From Choristoneura fumiferana (Eukaryota > Arthropoda > Insecta > Lepidoptera > Tortricidae), in the NCBI RefSeq assembly GCF_025370935.1, contig NC_133477.1, positions 21,828,569 to 21,892,568 of the forward strand: 64,000 nucleotides of DNA, given 5' to 3'. Below the pieces are notes generated by a model. It saw only the letters and a program-made list of their open reading frames with translations, searched no databases and was not told the DNA's origin. Below are positions 22,501 through 31,030 of this stretch, piece after piece. Numbering within the stretch: position 1 is the stretch's first letter; every line of letters starts with the position of its first letter. Made by a program: the position numbers and the translations under genes.

Positions 22501-25500
22501 TACATGAACCAAAAATCGGTTTATTTCAGATGGCTTGGCCGACTGCAGTCTGCAGTCCTACAGTCCGAAACATAGCGAGTGCACTTCGCCGGCGCCGCCA
22601 CAAATACTCGAGCCCAAAACTGAGGCGCTTGCGCCCGCGCCGGTAAACACGACAGTTCGCGCGGCTCCGATTGTTCCGCAAATACCTCTGACGCGGCACT
22701 GTTCAAAAGTTATCATCCGTTTTATGGATCATTTATAGAACCTGAACGCGAAAACACGCCCCCTCGATCTCTGCTAAATCAGATGCCGCTGTCTAAAAAT
22801 AAAATATAAAGTCATCCATCGCAATAGAGCTCACAGTGTCAGCGGTGCCATATTTTGGCCAAATTCTCGGACTAAAAATAGAACAGAGGTTATAAATAGA
22901 CGCGATTGAGATAAGTCAGGATCGGCGGAAGACGTGCGGCTACACGTACGCGACGCAGTTCGCGTCACGGGCTGATGCATGCGCGTACGGGACGCAGGAC
23001 GCATAGCAGTCCATATGAGCGATAAAGTGATTTGTTATCGACACTATGTATGGGCCTTCAGAGGACTAAGTCGAGGCGAGGGTAAAGCCGCAGCCACTGA
23101 GGTGGAGACGAGCGGGGAGGAGACGTGTAGGGCTAGGGATCAACCAATCCTTACACGTCTGATGATAATGAGGCGGAGACGAAATGTAGATTCAACTAAT
23201 AGATCCTCCGCTCCGCTCGTCTCCGCCTCAGTATGGAGCCGCAGTCTAAGACCGATAAAATATCGGGTGTCCCAAAAAGGACGCAAGATTTCAATTTGCC
23301 GCCATTTTTGTATTTTAGTGCTGGCAACCCTAAAAAAAAATTAGACAGCTGAATGTTTAGGGTTTGTAAAAATGGCTTTAATATCAATGCGTATTAAAAT
23401 TTAAAGTTTGGCATGTAACCGTTCGAAAATTTCGTGCAAAATATGGTCGGAATATTGACTTGACTTCATCAACTGTGAGCGGAGTGGTTGCAAAATTCAG
23501 GGAGAGTGGTCAATTCATGATGTTCATTCGACTGGTCGTCCAAAAAAGGAAATTCGAGCTGCATTGGAGCAATTCAGCCGCATCTATGCAAAATGGTCAT
23601 AGAATTTTTTTACAAAAGAGTGCGTATGCCAGCAAAGCCTAGGAGGACATTTGCCTGACGTATTATTCCACAAATAACCCTATTTTATGTATATCAAGAA
23701 TATATATAAATATAATAACGAAAAAAAAGTTTTACTAAAAACTCAGCGACTGAGTCCATCTCACCTGACACAAAGTGAAGAATGAGAGCAAAGGTGCATC
23801 TCACTGATTCAGCGACAGCCTATTTACTCAAGCTTTGAAAAGCATCTTTCTCAAGAGTATGGAGTCCGCAGTCTAATTGACAATTGTAACAACTAAAATA
23901 CTTCGGGTGGTGCCGACCAAAAAGGACGCATAGACTTGTTCATTTGACTCCATCGGCCGCCATTAAGTTTGTATGCGTACGAATAACGTGCTGGTACGAG
24001 TCAACCCTATATTAAACAACACTCATTAGATTGAGCTGCAATATGCGTTAAAGGGTGTGACGTAATAATATTGGCATCTGCGTTGATGGCCGGATCAGCA
24101 GACGAAAGGAGTGCTTGTTGTCTAAATTGAATAAAGAATTTTTGACTTTGACGATTTAATATTCTCCGATCCCCACACGTCGCTCTCCGCTCCGCTCGTC
24201 TCCGCCTCAGTGGAGCCGTAGTCTAAGACCGATAAAATATCGGGTGTCCCAAAAAGGACGCAAGACCCTAAAAAAAACTATTTGACAGCTGAATGTTTAG
24301 GGTTTGTAAAAATGGCGGGTTATACGAAGGATCAACGCGTTTTTATTATTGAACAATATTTCAAAAGAAGTTTGGCATGTACGGTTCGAAAATTCCGTGC
24401 AAAATATGGTCGGAATATTGATTTGACTTCATCAACTGTGAGCGGAGTGGTTGCAAAATTCAGGGAGAGTGGATCAATTCATGATGTTCATTCCACTGGT
24501 CGTCCAAAAACAAGCCGAAATTCAGCCGCATCTATGCAAAATGGTCATAGAAAATTTTGACAAGAGTGCTTATGTGCCAGCAAAGCCTCTTTGCCTGACG
24601 TATTATTCCACAAATAACCCTATTTTATGTATTTCAAGATTTTATATATAAATATATTATAACGAAAAAAAGTGTTTTTCATCAATTTCAAATCTTGCGT
24701 CCTTTTTGGGACACCCTTTAGTAAACTTTTACTAAAAACCGATCAGCGACTGAGTCCATCTCACCTGACACAAAGTGAAGAATGAGAGCAAAGGTGCATC
24801 TCACTGATTCAGCGACAGCCTATTTACTCAAGCTTTGAAAAGCGCCCTAGTTGCATCTGTTCGGAAAGACGACGGGAGCGAAATGTAGATAGATAAATTT
24901 GCAAAGAAACTTTCTTTAATTGTGCCAACTGTATTCCAATCAAAAAGGTCTAATAAGTTATTAACAACTCGCAAGCTCGCTGTTCATTGGCCGAAATTAT
25001 TGTCATCTTATCTTGCGGGACCTCACTGACGATGTCAGTTTCTGCCATAAATGAGTTCTACAATAAATTGTCTATCTGGCTATTGGCCCTAGTCAGAGCT
25101 TGCTTTTATGAACACACAAATTAAGAACTAAAAATTTGACTCCATCACATCGTGGAGCAGTGGCAAGGTCCATTGAAAAACTTGGGTTATATATAAATCT
25201 ATGAACATTCCTGAACGTAGAACGAAGTAAATAAAGTAGTAGGTAACCAGATGTAGGTACGCGTACGATGATGAATCGCTTTCTGTCATGGAGGTAAATC
25301 TAGTACGACGGATGAACCAGCTATCTTAAAAAGAGCACAAGTTATATTGGATTCCAGAAAACAAGTCATAAACTAGATCACACACGACGGTGTTCATTTC
25401 GTTTCAGATTCACCTATACGAGTACGCCACGAAATGGGGCCGCTGCGGAATCGAGCCAGCTATAAACGTCTCATAAAGCTTTCTAGTGAATTGGCATCAA

Positions 25501-28500
25501 TTGGGAAACAACATGATGACGATCTGATAAAGGATTGAGCCGGCATCGCTGGAATACCTGGCGGGGAACAGACGCGCGTGGGCGACTCTCGCTGGACATC
25601 GCGCGTCTGTTCAAACTGAGAGAGAACTTTTCTACGCGTTAAAATTGTTTTATATACGTCTCGGGACACAAGGACACGACGTTTGTGGGACTATTTTAGA
25701 CAAAGAACGAATTTCATACAAGCTTATATTTGTGGTCTCGATTTCCACCATATTTATTTTTCAAACAAGTCGCGACGTGGTGGCGGTGGCGTGACGGTTT
25801 GACAGTATGTTGACAAGCTCTCGCTTCACGAGTGTAAACATATCAGCTAATCTACAAACTAATGCGATGAATGGTATACCTTGAATACCTGGCAGAAAAC
25901 GTGTTTTCTATCATGCATTTGTTTCCAAGCGAATGCTAATGGCAAGCCTATACGGCGAATTTCGCATGCGATTCCACAACCATCGTATTTTTTACGACGG
26001 ATAAGCGCTTAATTAGAGTGTATTATAGGCGGTTGGCGCGGAACCTATGGTCTACTACGCGAGCATACTCTCTATAGTTCGTTAAAACCGTAAGGAAATT
26101 GAGATTAAGTCAGTTTGCTTCTCTCATTTCCTCTTCATTGTGCAATTCTTGACAGAGTGCATGATCGAGACAGAGCGTGGTGGTAGGTCATCTCATCAGA
26201 CCTAGCGAAGGTCGGAGGAGTCAGTTGGCTACGGGAGGCGCAAGACTGGTCATTGTAGCGCTATTTGGGGGAGTCCTATGTCCATGCAGGATTGGGCGTA
26301 ATTCAGCGACGATTCTAATCCATGGTAAACTTGGCAGTGTTTGGAATCACATGGAGTTGGCACCGGCCGCGCGTGACAGCCGCAGCCGAAGCTGGCTGCT
26401 GTGATGGATTGAACAGTGGATTACGTCTGGAGATTAGGGACTGAACTACGAGCGATTGCAATATTACAAATTACCGCAGTGAATCGCTGTCTATTCACCT
26501 TCCAGCCGGCTCACCGTCGACGGTATTAGTAGCATTTATAGAGTATAGCCGCATAGTGAAGCCGTGGTGGCCGAGTGGTTTGACCTATGGCCTCTCAAGC
26601 AGAGGATCGTGGGTTCAAACCCCTGCTTGTGCTCATGGAGAGTTTTCGAATTCCACACAAGCTTTATGGCGGTGAAGGAGAAACATCATGAGGAAAAGCA
26701 CAAAATGGCGTGCACGAGCAAGGCATCAACCTGCGAAGAAATTCAATGGTGTGTGTGTGAAGCTCCCAATCCGCACTGGGCGACCGTGGGAACTACTGTC
26801 CAAGCCCTCTCATTCCGAAAGGAGGCCTGTGCCCAGCAGCGGGACGTATAATACAGGCTGGGATGATGATGACGATAGAGTATATTTTCGAGTGGCAGGC
26901 AACTGCCAAAGAGAATAGAACCACCATCACACGCGTAATCCATTGGATCCGAATGTCGATTTGAAAATCTGGGATCTTACTAAACCCACATTGGAATTCC
27001 CAATAATTACATCGCGGATTTTATTACAGTTGCATATAAAACACCCGCGCCAAATTTCATGTTTAAATCTAATGGTTAAAATTTTGATATTTTATCCGGA
27101 TCCCGTGGGAATCTGGGAATATCAGGATAAAAGTAGCCTCTGTGTTATTCCAGACGCCCAGCTATTTACATACCAAATTTAATCAAAATCCGTTTTCATG
27201 CTCCAAAGTAGGTATATTCACAAGAATATATTTTTTCTCTTAGAGTTACAGCTCCATTATCACTCCGTCACTTTTCGCAAGTTTGACAGCTGTGAAATGT
27301 TACGTGATGGTATTGGATACAAAAGCGAAACACAGGCAGCTATAACGGTAAGTCCAATAATAGCTGCGTTCGTTTGACAAGCAGTGGTTTCATTTCCAAA
27401 CGGAAGGCTCTGAAGTTTCAGGGTTATTCAAGGGCTTTTATCTTTCATTTCATTTGAAAATACGTCACAGGAAGTGCCTTATCTTTGTTTTCAAATCACA
27501 AAAATAAACTACCCCACCTAAGGAAAAAATGTATATTATTATATGTATGTACCTACTAAAATCTTTGCTTCGTTATGCTTTTTAATACTTCAAACAAATG
27601 GATGTGAAATTGAGAGGACATAAGAATAATTTAAAACCAACCGCCAGTTTCTATCAAGCGCGTGCATAAGTAAGTACTACTTTAGAATGCCTCGCTACGC
27701 TCAGGATTCAAAATACCGCCTTCGCCATAAAAATATCATTTTGCTCTCTTGTGATACAATTTACTGCAGAAAACAGAAGTTGATAAAATCAATTGTTTGT
27801 TCGGCTCTGAGGCCGCGGTCACGAAGTCAACGGGCGGCCGCGCGGCGAGCGTGTTCTCTGTTCATTGCGTGTGCTGCCAGGTAGCCACGTGCAGCGAGGG
27901 TTTCGGTCGCGAAACGAACACGGAACACGTTCGCCGCGCCGCCACCCGCCGACTTCGTGCCCGCGGCCTTACGCACTCTGAATCACAATCGCTTTCATCG
28001 CTTCTTTCTATCAAACCGTACAACCGGACAAGGGTAGTAGTATAGAACGAGACGGTGAATGTGTTCGCATGCGGCCGCGCTTTAGGCTGTAGGTGCAGCC
28101 TCTGGACTGGACAAAGTGTTGTGTTGTGGGTGGTGGTGGTGGTGGTGGTGGTACTCACGATGGGCGCGCAGGCGACGCCGCCGCCGCCGTAGTAGTACTC
28201 CCGCCCGAACACCACCAGCGACGTGTGCCACACGCCCTCCACCTGCCGCCCTGGGGGACACCAAACGGCGCGCGTTACTTGCGATTGCATAAAGAAAACC
28301 GCATTCAAATCGGTCCACCCGTTTAAGAGCTACGGTGCCACAGACAGACATACAGACACACAGACACACACAGCGGTCAAACTTATAACACCCCTCTTTT
28401 TGCGTTGGGGGATAAAAAATATGTTACCACGGCCTTATTACGCCGAAATAAGAGTCTGTGGTACAGTTGAACAAATTGAATCATGACCCTGGGTGGAACC

Positions 28501-30719
28501 TTTGTGCTACTAATGTCATGTTGACATCTCACACTTTTGTCAAAGAAATCAGAGTTTCAATTTCAATTGAATGTCACACCCTGCATCATGTCATGATTCA
28601 ATTTATTTGACTTTACATATTTCTAAAACTTTAAATAAGTACATATTTTTACACTTGACTGTACCTACATTATTGAGTAGGCATTAACACTATTTGACAA
28701 GCATTAAATTTCATTATTACCTTAGATTTTAATATGAACAGATTTTAATATTTTTAATAAGAATGTTGAGAGACTCATTTATTTATGCGTATAATGTGTT
28801 GAGTATTCAACCAGCTCTGCCAAGGCTTCAGAAGTTGCAGTCATGCCGCAGATTACTGAAGTAGGAAGCACTCGTAAAATTATGCCTCGCTGTGATACTC
28901 TTAATCACAAGAAAGTATTTCCCAACAAAAGTATCCAAGTTTTGACTACTGTGATGTGATCTAAACTTTCGCGATTTACGAATTCTGTCAGTTAAAAAAT
29001 TCAAAATGTTTAAATAAGAAACAATCAGAATGAAATTCGTCTGAAAACACGCGACTTATACAAGGAATCTTCAGCTGGTGACATAGGGTCAGTTTCTTAT
29101 TATTAACTTGTATTATTTTAAAAGGATTAGTGTGCGTGCAGAGGAATAAGTAAACCAGAGGCAGCCCGCGCCCGCGCCCGCGCCGGCGCCGCGGTATTCT
29201 CGCCGCGTAAATTTACCTAGTATTATGTTATGTTATGATTATTCATTCTGTGGTTTTTTTTTTAACACTACAATACTCTCACCTCGAGGCCATTATGATG
29301 ACGAGGTGAGAGTGCTATGTATAGGTGGGTAAGTAGTCCAACAAAACAGTCCTTGAAACCAATCGGCAGCCGGGAAATGGGACGCCGCGCGACATTTTAC
29401 GAAACTTACAAACTTTAATAATGCATGCCCGGTAGTTCGTGTTCGACGCGATTTATCAAGGCATGCATTTATAGGTCGTAAATTAACTGAACCTAATCTA
29501 ACATGCTTAACATTATGTCAGTCTATGGAAGACTGGCAATTTGGGCTTGTGCAAGACATGTTTAATATTTTTGGTGTAAGGCTAAACACAGACTGCACAA
29601 GCTTATTTAGAGAATGTGGTGATTCTAGTAGACTACCTCTCATATGTGCACTATTCTAAATTGTTTTAATAGTCTTACTGGTTGTCTCTCTGCTGGCCAG
29701 TCAGAAAGTTCTAGATCTGGCATACGGTCACTGGACTTTGAGGACTTTAATCCATGAGCCACCATGGAACCATTTCACAGTAAATGTCATAGTGACATTG
29801 TATTAATTAACAAGGAAAATCGTAATGACTTTTTCTTTGAAAAGGTTTCATGTTGTCACAGCAGCACATGTAGATGAGATCATATGTTTGGTGCTTAAAA
29901 TGATCTAAACACTCTCTTATTACCTTGGCAGTAGAGTTGTGTGTAGATCATTTCAGGCACCGTAACCGCTCATCATCTTCTGCTGCTGACTGTACTGACT
30001 TGTACAATCAAGTTGTCATCAATGATGTTCAATTGTGATCATTATAGTGAAATTGTAGTTACCTACACTACTTTCTCACGTGCAGATTTATTTTATAAAA
30101 CATAGCCTTTCTCCAGTTATTCTGTATTTTGTTTTTAGTTGCAACTTTAAAATTAGTTACACCTTATTATTACAATATGTACAGTCGAGTTCATAAACTT
30201 GTGAGCAAACTTTTGATCAAAAATATCTGAACACGCTTCTACGCCGTTAACAATAGTTGTGTTCAGATATTTTTGATCAAAATTTTGCTCACAAGTTTAT
30301 GAACTCGACTGTATATAGGTACATGGAGGCTAGAGTAAATATCTGATGCTTTAAGAATCATTTTGATCAACATTCACCAACATCCTGATGCATTTCTTTT
30401 AAGTATAAAATATACCTTACCCCTATCCCTTTTACCCTACCCTTACCCCTCTACCCTTCTACCTTGTCTGCAAGTAATCTACACATACCAACAACATAGA
30501 CATGGCTATTGCTGCCACATCAAAAAAGAAATTAGTAATCAATATACTTAATAAGTTATAGCACTAAAAACTAAAAATCATAACAACAATTAAATCATAA
30601 CAAGTGCCAGTTGGCGAGTTACCCATGATGGCAGGGGAGAGTATTGCGGCCAGACCCTGCGTCAGGTCGTAGATGTACAGGTCCACGGGCTCGCCCTCGC
30701 ACTCGCCCTCAGCCGACAT
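8753..30719 (-). CDS. DESI1: Desumoylating isopeptidase 1 (PPPDE/DeSI-1 family), 7-exon model
   Basis: Cysteine isopeptidase of the PPPDE fold that removes SUMO from selected targets; the family acts in cytosol and nucleus. Exons on the minus strand: 30719-30623, 28250-28159, 19712-19603, 17062-16894, 11208-11120, 9506-9366, 8900-8753. All have GT-AG boundaries and compatible phases, giving 281 residues. Exons 1-4 match human DESI1 throughout: VDLYIYDLTQGLA, then GVWHTSLVVFGREYYYGGGG with catalytic His41, then GGTMAGRP, then YQLLEHNCNHFTDEVAQFL with nucleophile Cys111. Human DESI1 is 168 residues; exons 5-7 add about 125 residues with no counterpart I know, including a short hydrophobic segment VALAGALAFALL near the end. 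The catalytic part is certain. The last two exons rest on open frames and phase only. The gene is head-to-head with Npl4. Confidence 0.85.
8939..9066. repeat. Foldback MITE, family related to 33541-33682
   Basis: Left end GTCAACTACAAAG and right end CTTTGTAGTTGAC are exact inverted repeats. The inner sequence ATAACTTTGGCC and AATATCTTTG resembles the element at 33541-33682. It lies between the proposed DeSI exons 6 and 7. Confidence 0.7.
9118..9175 (-). repeat. tRNA-derived SINE fragment
   Basis: On the minus strand GGGTTCGAATCCCGTT is a polymerase III B-box-like sequence preceded by ATCAACTAAACCACCGGG. No complete tRNA fold was seen; I read it as a SINE remnant. Confidence 0.5.
9366..9506 (-). 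CDS. Possible DeSI-1 exon 6
   Basis: Reads VALALRARPCWNNTSRALAR then RLTVYEVACLCGALRAAAGL and LRGAPA. The acceptor ACCGCAG and donor GTACCT fit exon 5 and exon 7 phases. The assignment to DeSI-1 rests on phase and strand only; it could belong to a separate small gene. Confidence 0.45.
9757..9898. repeat. Foldback MITE
   Basis: GGGCCAGTACAGACAGACTG at the left recurs inverted at the right (CAGTCTGTCTGTATTGGCCC), with arms of about 25 bp. Located in an intron of the DeSI model. Confidence 0.85.
9950..10130 (-). pseudogene. LINE reverse transcriptase C-terminal relic
   Basis: The minus-strand reading includes LAKTKKSSLGNCIRFH, the same C-terminal segment as the better preserved LINE at 37570-38262 (RLAKTKKSFLGNCIRFYNKI). 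Frameshifted and short. Confidence 0.65.
10169..10345. repeat. Dispersed repeat family B, copy 2
   Basis: A diverged second copy of the element at 7575-7742, same orientation, about 2.6 kb away. Confidence 0.65.
11120..11208 (-). CDS. DESI1: DeSI-1 exon 5 (C-terminal extension)
   Basis: Reads PVATPRPGVRYDRQDSPDYL then TLNTQIEEA between acceptor GTGTGCAG and donor GTACGTGC. Phase 0 in matches exon 4, phase 2 out. GC3-rich and coding-like. No family was recognised. The segment is rich in charged and polar residues and may be a disordered linker. Confidence 0.65.
12413..12552. repeat. Foldback MITE nested in the 12315 element
   Basis: GAAAAATCATTCAAGTTGCA at the left pairs with TTGCACGATTTTTC at the right, with arms of about 45 bp and some mismatches. 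The relative at 33795-33995 lacks it, so it is a later insertion. Confidence 0.8.
12585..13955. repeat. Inverted and tandem array of tRNA-like elements
   Basis: Three complete 74-base tRNA-like modules (12703-12630 minus, 13368-13441 plus, 13747-13820 plus) and one 5'-truncated module (about 13002-13059 plus). The plus copies repeat with a period of 379 bases. Each module has A box TGGTGTAGCGG, B box GGTTCGATTCC and perfect 7-base ends GACCATC and GATGGTC. The first unit is inverted relative to the others, making a large foldback centred near 12995. The anticodon loop ACGGATT lacks U33, so a working tRNA is unlikely. Confidence 0.85.
14095..14979. repeat. Medium-length TIR element
   Basis: Left GCTGCGTTTCCTCCAATCAC and right end (inverted) with GCGTTTCCACTGGAG are related terminal repeats, and both carry TGCGAGGA and AACCAA at the same spacing. 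It resembles 15549-16302. A 62-codon ORF at 14599-14787 has no recognisable family. Confidence 0.55.
15360..15543. repeat. GC-rich block with short foldback of the GAGGCGAGACGAG family
   Basis: Positions 15460-15543 form TTTTCCACCGGCG with CCGGTGGAAAA and contain GGCGAGGCGAGACGAGAATT. The same family lies in the Npl4 3' region at 40528-40629 and 55620-55709. Confidence 0.6.
15549..16302. repeat. TIR element carrying a nested tRNA-like element
   Basis: The ends AGCAGCGTTTCCACCAG and CTGGTGGAAACGGAGCT are inverted repeats. A second short hairpin arm CTGGTGGAAACAGCTG is at about 15650-15664. Inside, 15705-16245 is a tRNA-like element with a full module at 15920-15846 (minus) and a partial opposite copy with the B box at 16177-16196 (plus). 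Confidence 0.65.
16894..17062 (-). CDS. DESI1: DeSI-1 exon 4 (catalytic cysteine)
   Basis: Reads GAAYQLLEHNCNHFTDEVAQ then FLCGARVPKHIV and PPALRHALTELLAGAGQ. EHNCN holds nucleophile Cys111. It ends in frame (phase 0) at donor GTACTG, so the gene continues beyond the conserved domain. Confidence 0.94.
17104..17245. repeat. Foldback MITE
   Basis: GACGCGGAATCGGCTTTAGC at the left pairs with the inverted GGCCGATTCCGCGTC at the right. Located just inside DeSI intron 3. Confidence 0.75.
17354..17408. repeat. Perfect 23-bp inverted repeat with 9-base loop
   Basis: Arms AACCCGAGTCTCGTCTGTTA (part of the left arm) and its exact complement. There are 23 paired bases without mismatch around TAGATACTT. 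Too short for a typical foldback element, and perfect, so either recent or maintained. Confidence 0.9.
17540..17673 (+). repeat. 5'-truncated SINE, same family as 26561
   Basis: Matches the 3' half of the SINE at 26561-26873 (GAGGCCTGTGCCCAGCAG, GGGACGTAT, AGGCTGGGATGATGATGATG). The polymerase III promoter part is missing, as usual for truncated retroposed copies. Confidence 0.8.
18058..18420 (+). mobile_element. Helitron-like non-autonomous element
   Basis: Begins TCCTACTTATATTATAAATG and ends with a GC-rich stretch and CACTAG. Contains the phrase CACGCTAAAACGGCTAGACG. Related elements in reverse orientation lie in Npl4 intron 7 (38573-39033, 53640-54126) and a diverged piece at 26950-27200. 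I call it Helitron-like on its ends and lack of TIRs; this is uncertain. Confidence 0.45.
18467..18881. repeat. MITE family C (TIR ATGAGGGCTATCG), copy 1
   Basis: Begins ATGAGGGCTATCG and ends CGATAGCCCTCAT. Reverse-orientation copies are in Npl4 intron 3 at 35704-36124 and 50274-50697. About 415 bp, no coding capacity. Confidence 0.88.
19118..19428. repeat. MITE family A, copy 2
   Basis: Ends ACGGTATTTGACTA and TAGTCAAATACCGT. Reverse orientation relative to 6458-6811, with recognisable internal identity. Confidence 0.8.
19503..19597. repeat. (GT)n microsatellite with GTGC interruptions, touching an exon
   Basis: About 95 bases of GT repeat, with a central GTGC run. It ends at the donor of DeSI exon 3: on the transcript strand the donor GTGAGTAC is followed at once by the CA repeat. 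Confidence 0.95.
19603..19712 (-). CDS. DESI1: DeSI-1 exon 3
   Basis: Reads GGTMAGRPREVQRLGRTQVP then PALFRDYLQGLAATTF. It aligns with the human segment beginning GGTLLGPPDS. The donor GTGAGTAC runs directly into a long CA-repeat on the transcript strand. Confidence 0.92.
20418..20551 (+). mobile_element. Non-LTR retrotransposon 3' tail
   Basis: Same tail as at 6990-7125: CCTCGTTGAGTTTCTTGCCG, CCGAACCGGTGGTAGA, AATTGAATAAAGATATTTTG, GACTTT run. Severely truncated. Confidence 0.8.
20812..20928. repeat. Short MITE with TACAGTCGA ends
   Basis: The left TACAGTCGAACAAATTGAAA and right TCGACTGTA ends are inverted. A longer relative is at 28452-28677, sharing ATTAGTAGCACAAAGG and CAACATGACATTAG in inverse orientation. 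Confidence 0.65.
21549..21675. repeat. Foldback MITE with about 33-bp arms
   Basis: TACGGTCAAGGACTTTAATT at the left and its inverted partner at the right (AATTAAAGTCCTTGACCGTA). A partial relative is at about 29736-29831. Confidence 0.88.
21676..23060. other. Intron sequence without a recognised element
   Basis: Part of DeSI intron 2. A GC-rich patch at 22520-22740 is open in several frames but has no recognised product and no convincing splice sites. Otherwise nothing was seen. Confidence 0.4.
23265..23700 (+). pseudogene. Mariner-like element, decayed copy (5' TIR only)
   Basis: Starts GGGTGTCCCAAAAAGGACGC. The transposase N-terminus is frameshifted (SSTVSGVVAKFRESG still readable). The right terminal repeat found in the neighbouring copy (24239-24716) has been deleted. 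The flanks on both sides match the flanks of that copy. Confidence 0.75.
24239..24716 (+). mobile_element. Mariner-like element, internally deleted, both TIRs present
   Basis: TIRs are GGGTGTCCCAAAAAGGACGC and its inverse GCGTCCTTTTTGGGACACCC. The ORF starting MAGYTKDQRVFIIEQYFKRS encodes only the N-terminal helix-turn-helix region of a transposase (KFRAKYGRNIDLTSSTVSGV). The D,D-D/E catalytic domain is missing, so it is non-autonomous. Confidence 0.82.
26199..26313 (+). pseudogene. RTE-type LINE C-terminal relic
   Basis: Reads SDLAKVGGVSWLREAQDWSL, stop, RYLGESYVHAGLGVIQRRF, stop. This resembles the end of RTE-like reverse transcriptases (compare WTDDLVKVAGRCWMRRALDR at about 1500-1559). 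Degraded. Confidence 0.55.
26561..26873 (+). repeat. Full-length tRNA-derived SINE
   Basis: Has an A box TGGCCGAGTGG (26568-26578), a B box GGGTTCAAACC (26611-26621), a tRNA-unrelated body ending GGAGGCCTGTGCCCAGCAGC, and a GATGATGATGA tail. Such SINEs are widespread in moths. Confidence 0.85.
26940..27200 (-). mobile_element. Diverged Helitron-like fragment
   Basis: Shares phrases such as TTATCCGGATCCCGTGGGAA and GTGTTATTCCAGACGCCCAG with the elements in Npl4 intron 7. No ends are recognisable. Confidence 0.4.
27806..27971. repeat. GC-rich long inverted repeat
   Basis: CTGAGGCCGCGGTCACGAAG and the following bases pair with an inverted copy ending CTTCGTGCCCGCGGCCTTA, with arms of about 50 bp and few mismatches, around a centre with GTAGCCACGTGCAGC. 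Located in DeSI intron 2 about 190 bases from exon 2. Confidence 0.7.
28159..28250 (-). CDS. DESI1: DeSI-1 exon 2 (catalytic histidine)
   Basis: Reads RQVEGVWHTSLVVFGREYYY and GGGGVACAPI, with His41 of the catalytic pair in GVWHTS. The acceptor is CCCCCAG and the donor is GTGAGTAC, followed on the transcript strand by a CCA trinucleotide run. Confidence 0.93.
28452..28677. repeat. MITE with GTACAGTTGAA end
   Basis: Left end TACAGTTGAACAAATTGAAT, right end CTTGACTGTACC, with an inner inverted pair TTGAATCATGAC and GTCATGATTCAA. Related to 20812-20928. Confidence 0.6.
29275..29313. repeat. Perfect 12-bp hairpin
   Basis: ACTCTCACCTCG and CGAGGTGAGAGT flank a 15-base loop. An isolated perfect hairpin in DeSI intron 1. 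Confidence 0.85.
30180..30313. repeat. Foldback MITE with TA ends
   Basis: TACAGTCGAGTTCATAAACT at the left and AGTTTATGAACTCGACTGTA at the right, with long arms (over 50 bp including TTTTGATCAAAAATATCTGA). Typical of Tc1/mariner-derived MITEs. Confidence 0.9.
30623..30719 (-). CDS. DESI1: DeSI-1 exon 1 (start codon)
   Basis: ATG at 30719-30717 begins MSAEGECEGEPVDLYIYDLT. The exon ends ATCATGG before donor GTAACT, phase 1. VDLYIYDLTQGLA aligns with the first strand of human DESI1 (VKLYVYDLSKGLA), so this start fits the family length. Confidence 0.88.
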
Positions 30720-30829
30720 CGCAGTGCCCGGAGCTGCTTGACACAAAATACTAACTTAACAAAAAATCAAACTTTGTATTATAGTTCTGAGTTGACTTGA
30801 AACTATGGTTTTCAGTTAAATATTGTAAC

Positions 30830-31030
30830 AGGTTTTCCGCGAGCGTGAGCGTCGGCGGGCGGCGTGGGGCGGGCAGCGCGGGCCGCGGGCGGCTTCAGAC
30901 TACGCGAACTACACACTTGTGAGATTTCGTCCCCAAAATATAATAGTATTAATACGCAGCCGCTGGACTACACACGCCGCTCTCCTCCGGGAACGTAGTT
31001 ATACGCGCTGGAAATCAGCTAACATGGCAT
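30830..31030. promoter_or_regulatory. CpG-rich divergent promoter region between DeSI-1 and Npl4
   Basis: A GC- and CpG-rich block (GCGGGCGGCGTGGGGCGGGC and neighbours) sits between the DeSI-1 start (30719, minus) and the Npl4 start (31889, plus), in otherwise AT-rich sequence. The start codons are 1.17 kb apart. No TATA box was placed with confidence. The second Npl4 copy lacks this region because its contig begins in a retrotransposon. Confidence 0.5.

Larger units (their letters stand above)
23165..24843. repeat. Local direct duplication containing the two mariner copies
   Basis: The left flank GATAAAATATCGGGTGTCCC and a preceding GCTCCGCTCGTCTCCGCCTC occur at both 23206-23270 and 24186-24245. 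The right flank GCAAAGGTGCATCTCACTGA occurs near 23790 and 24790. So a host segment already carrying the transposon was duplicated in tandem, offset about 975 bases. Confidence 0.8.
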
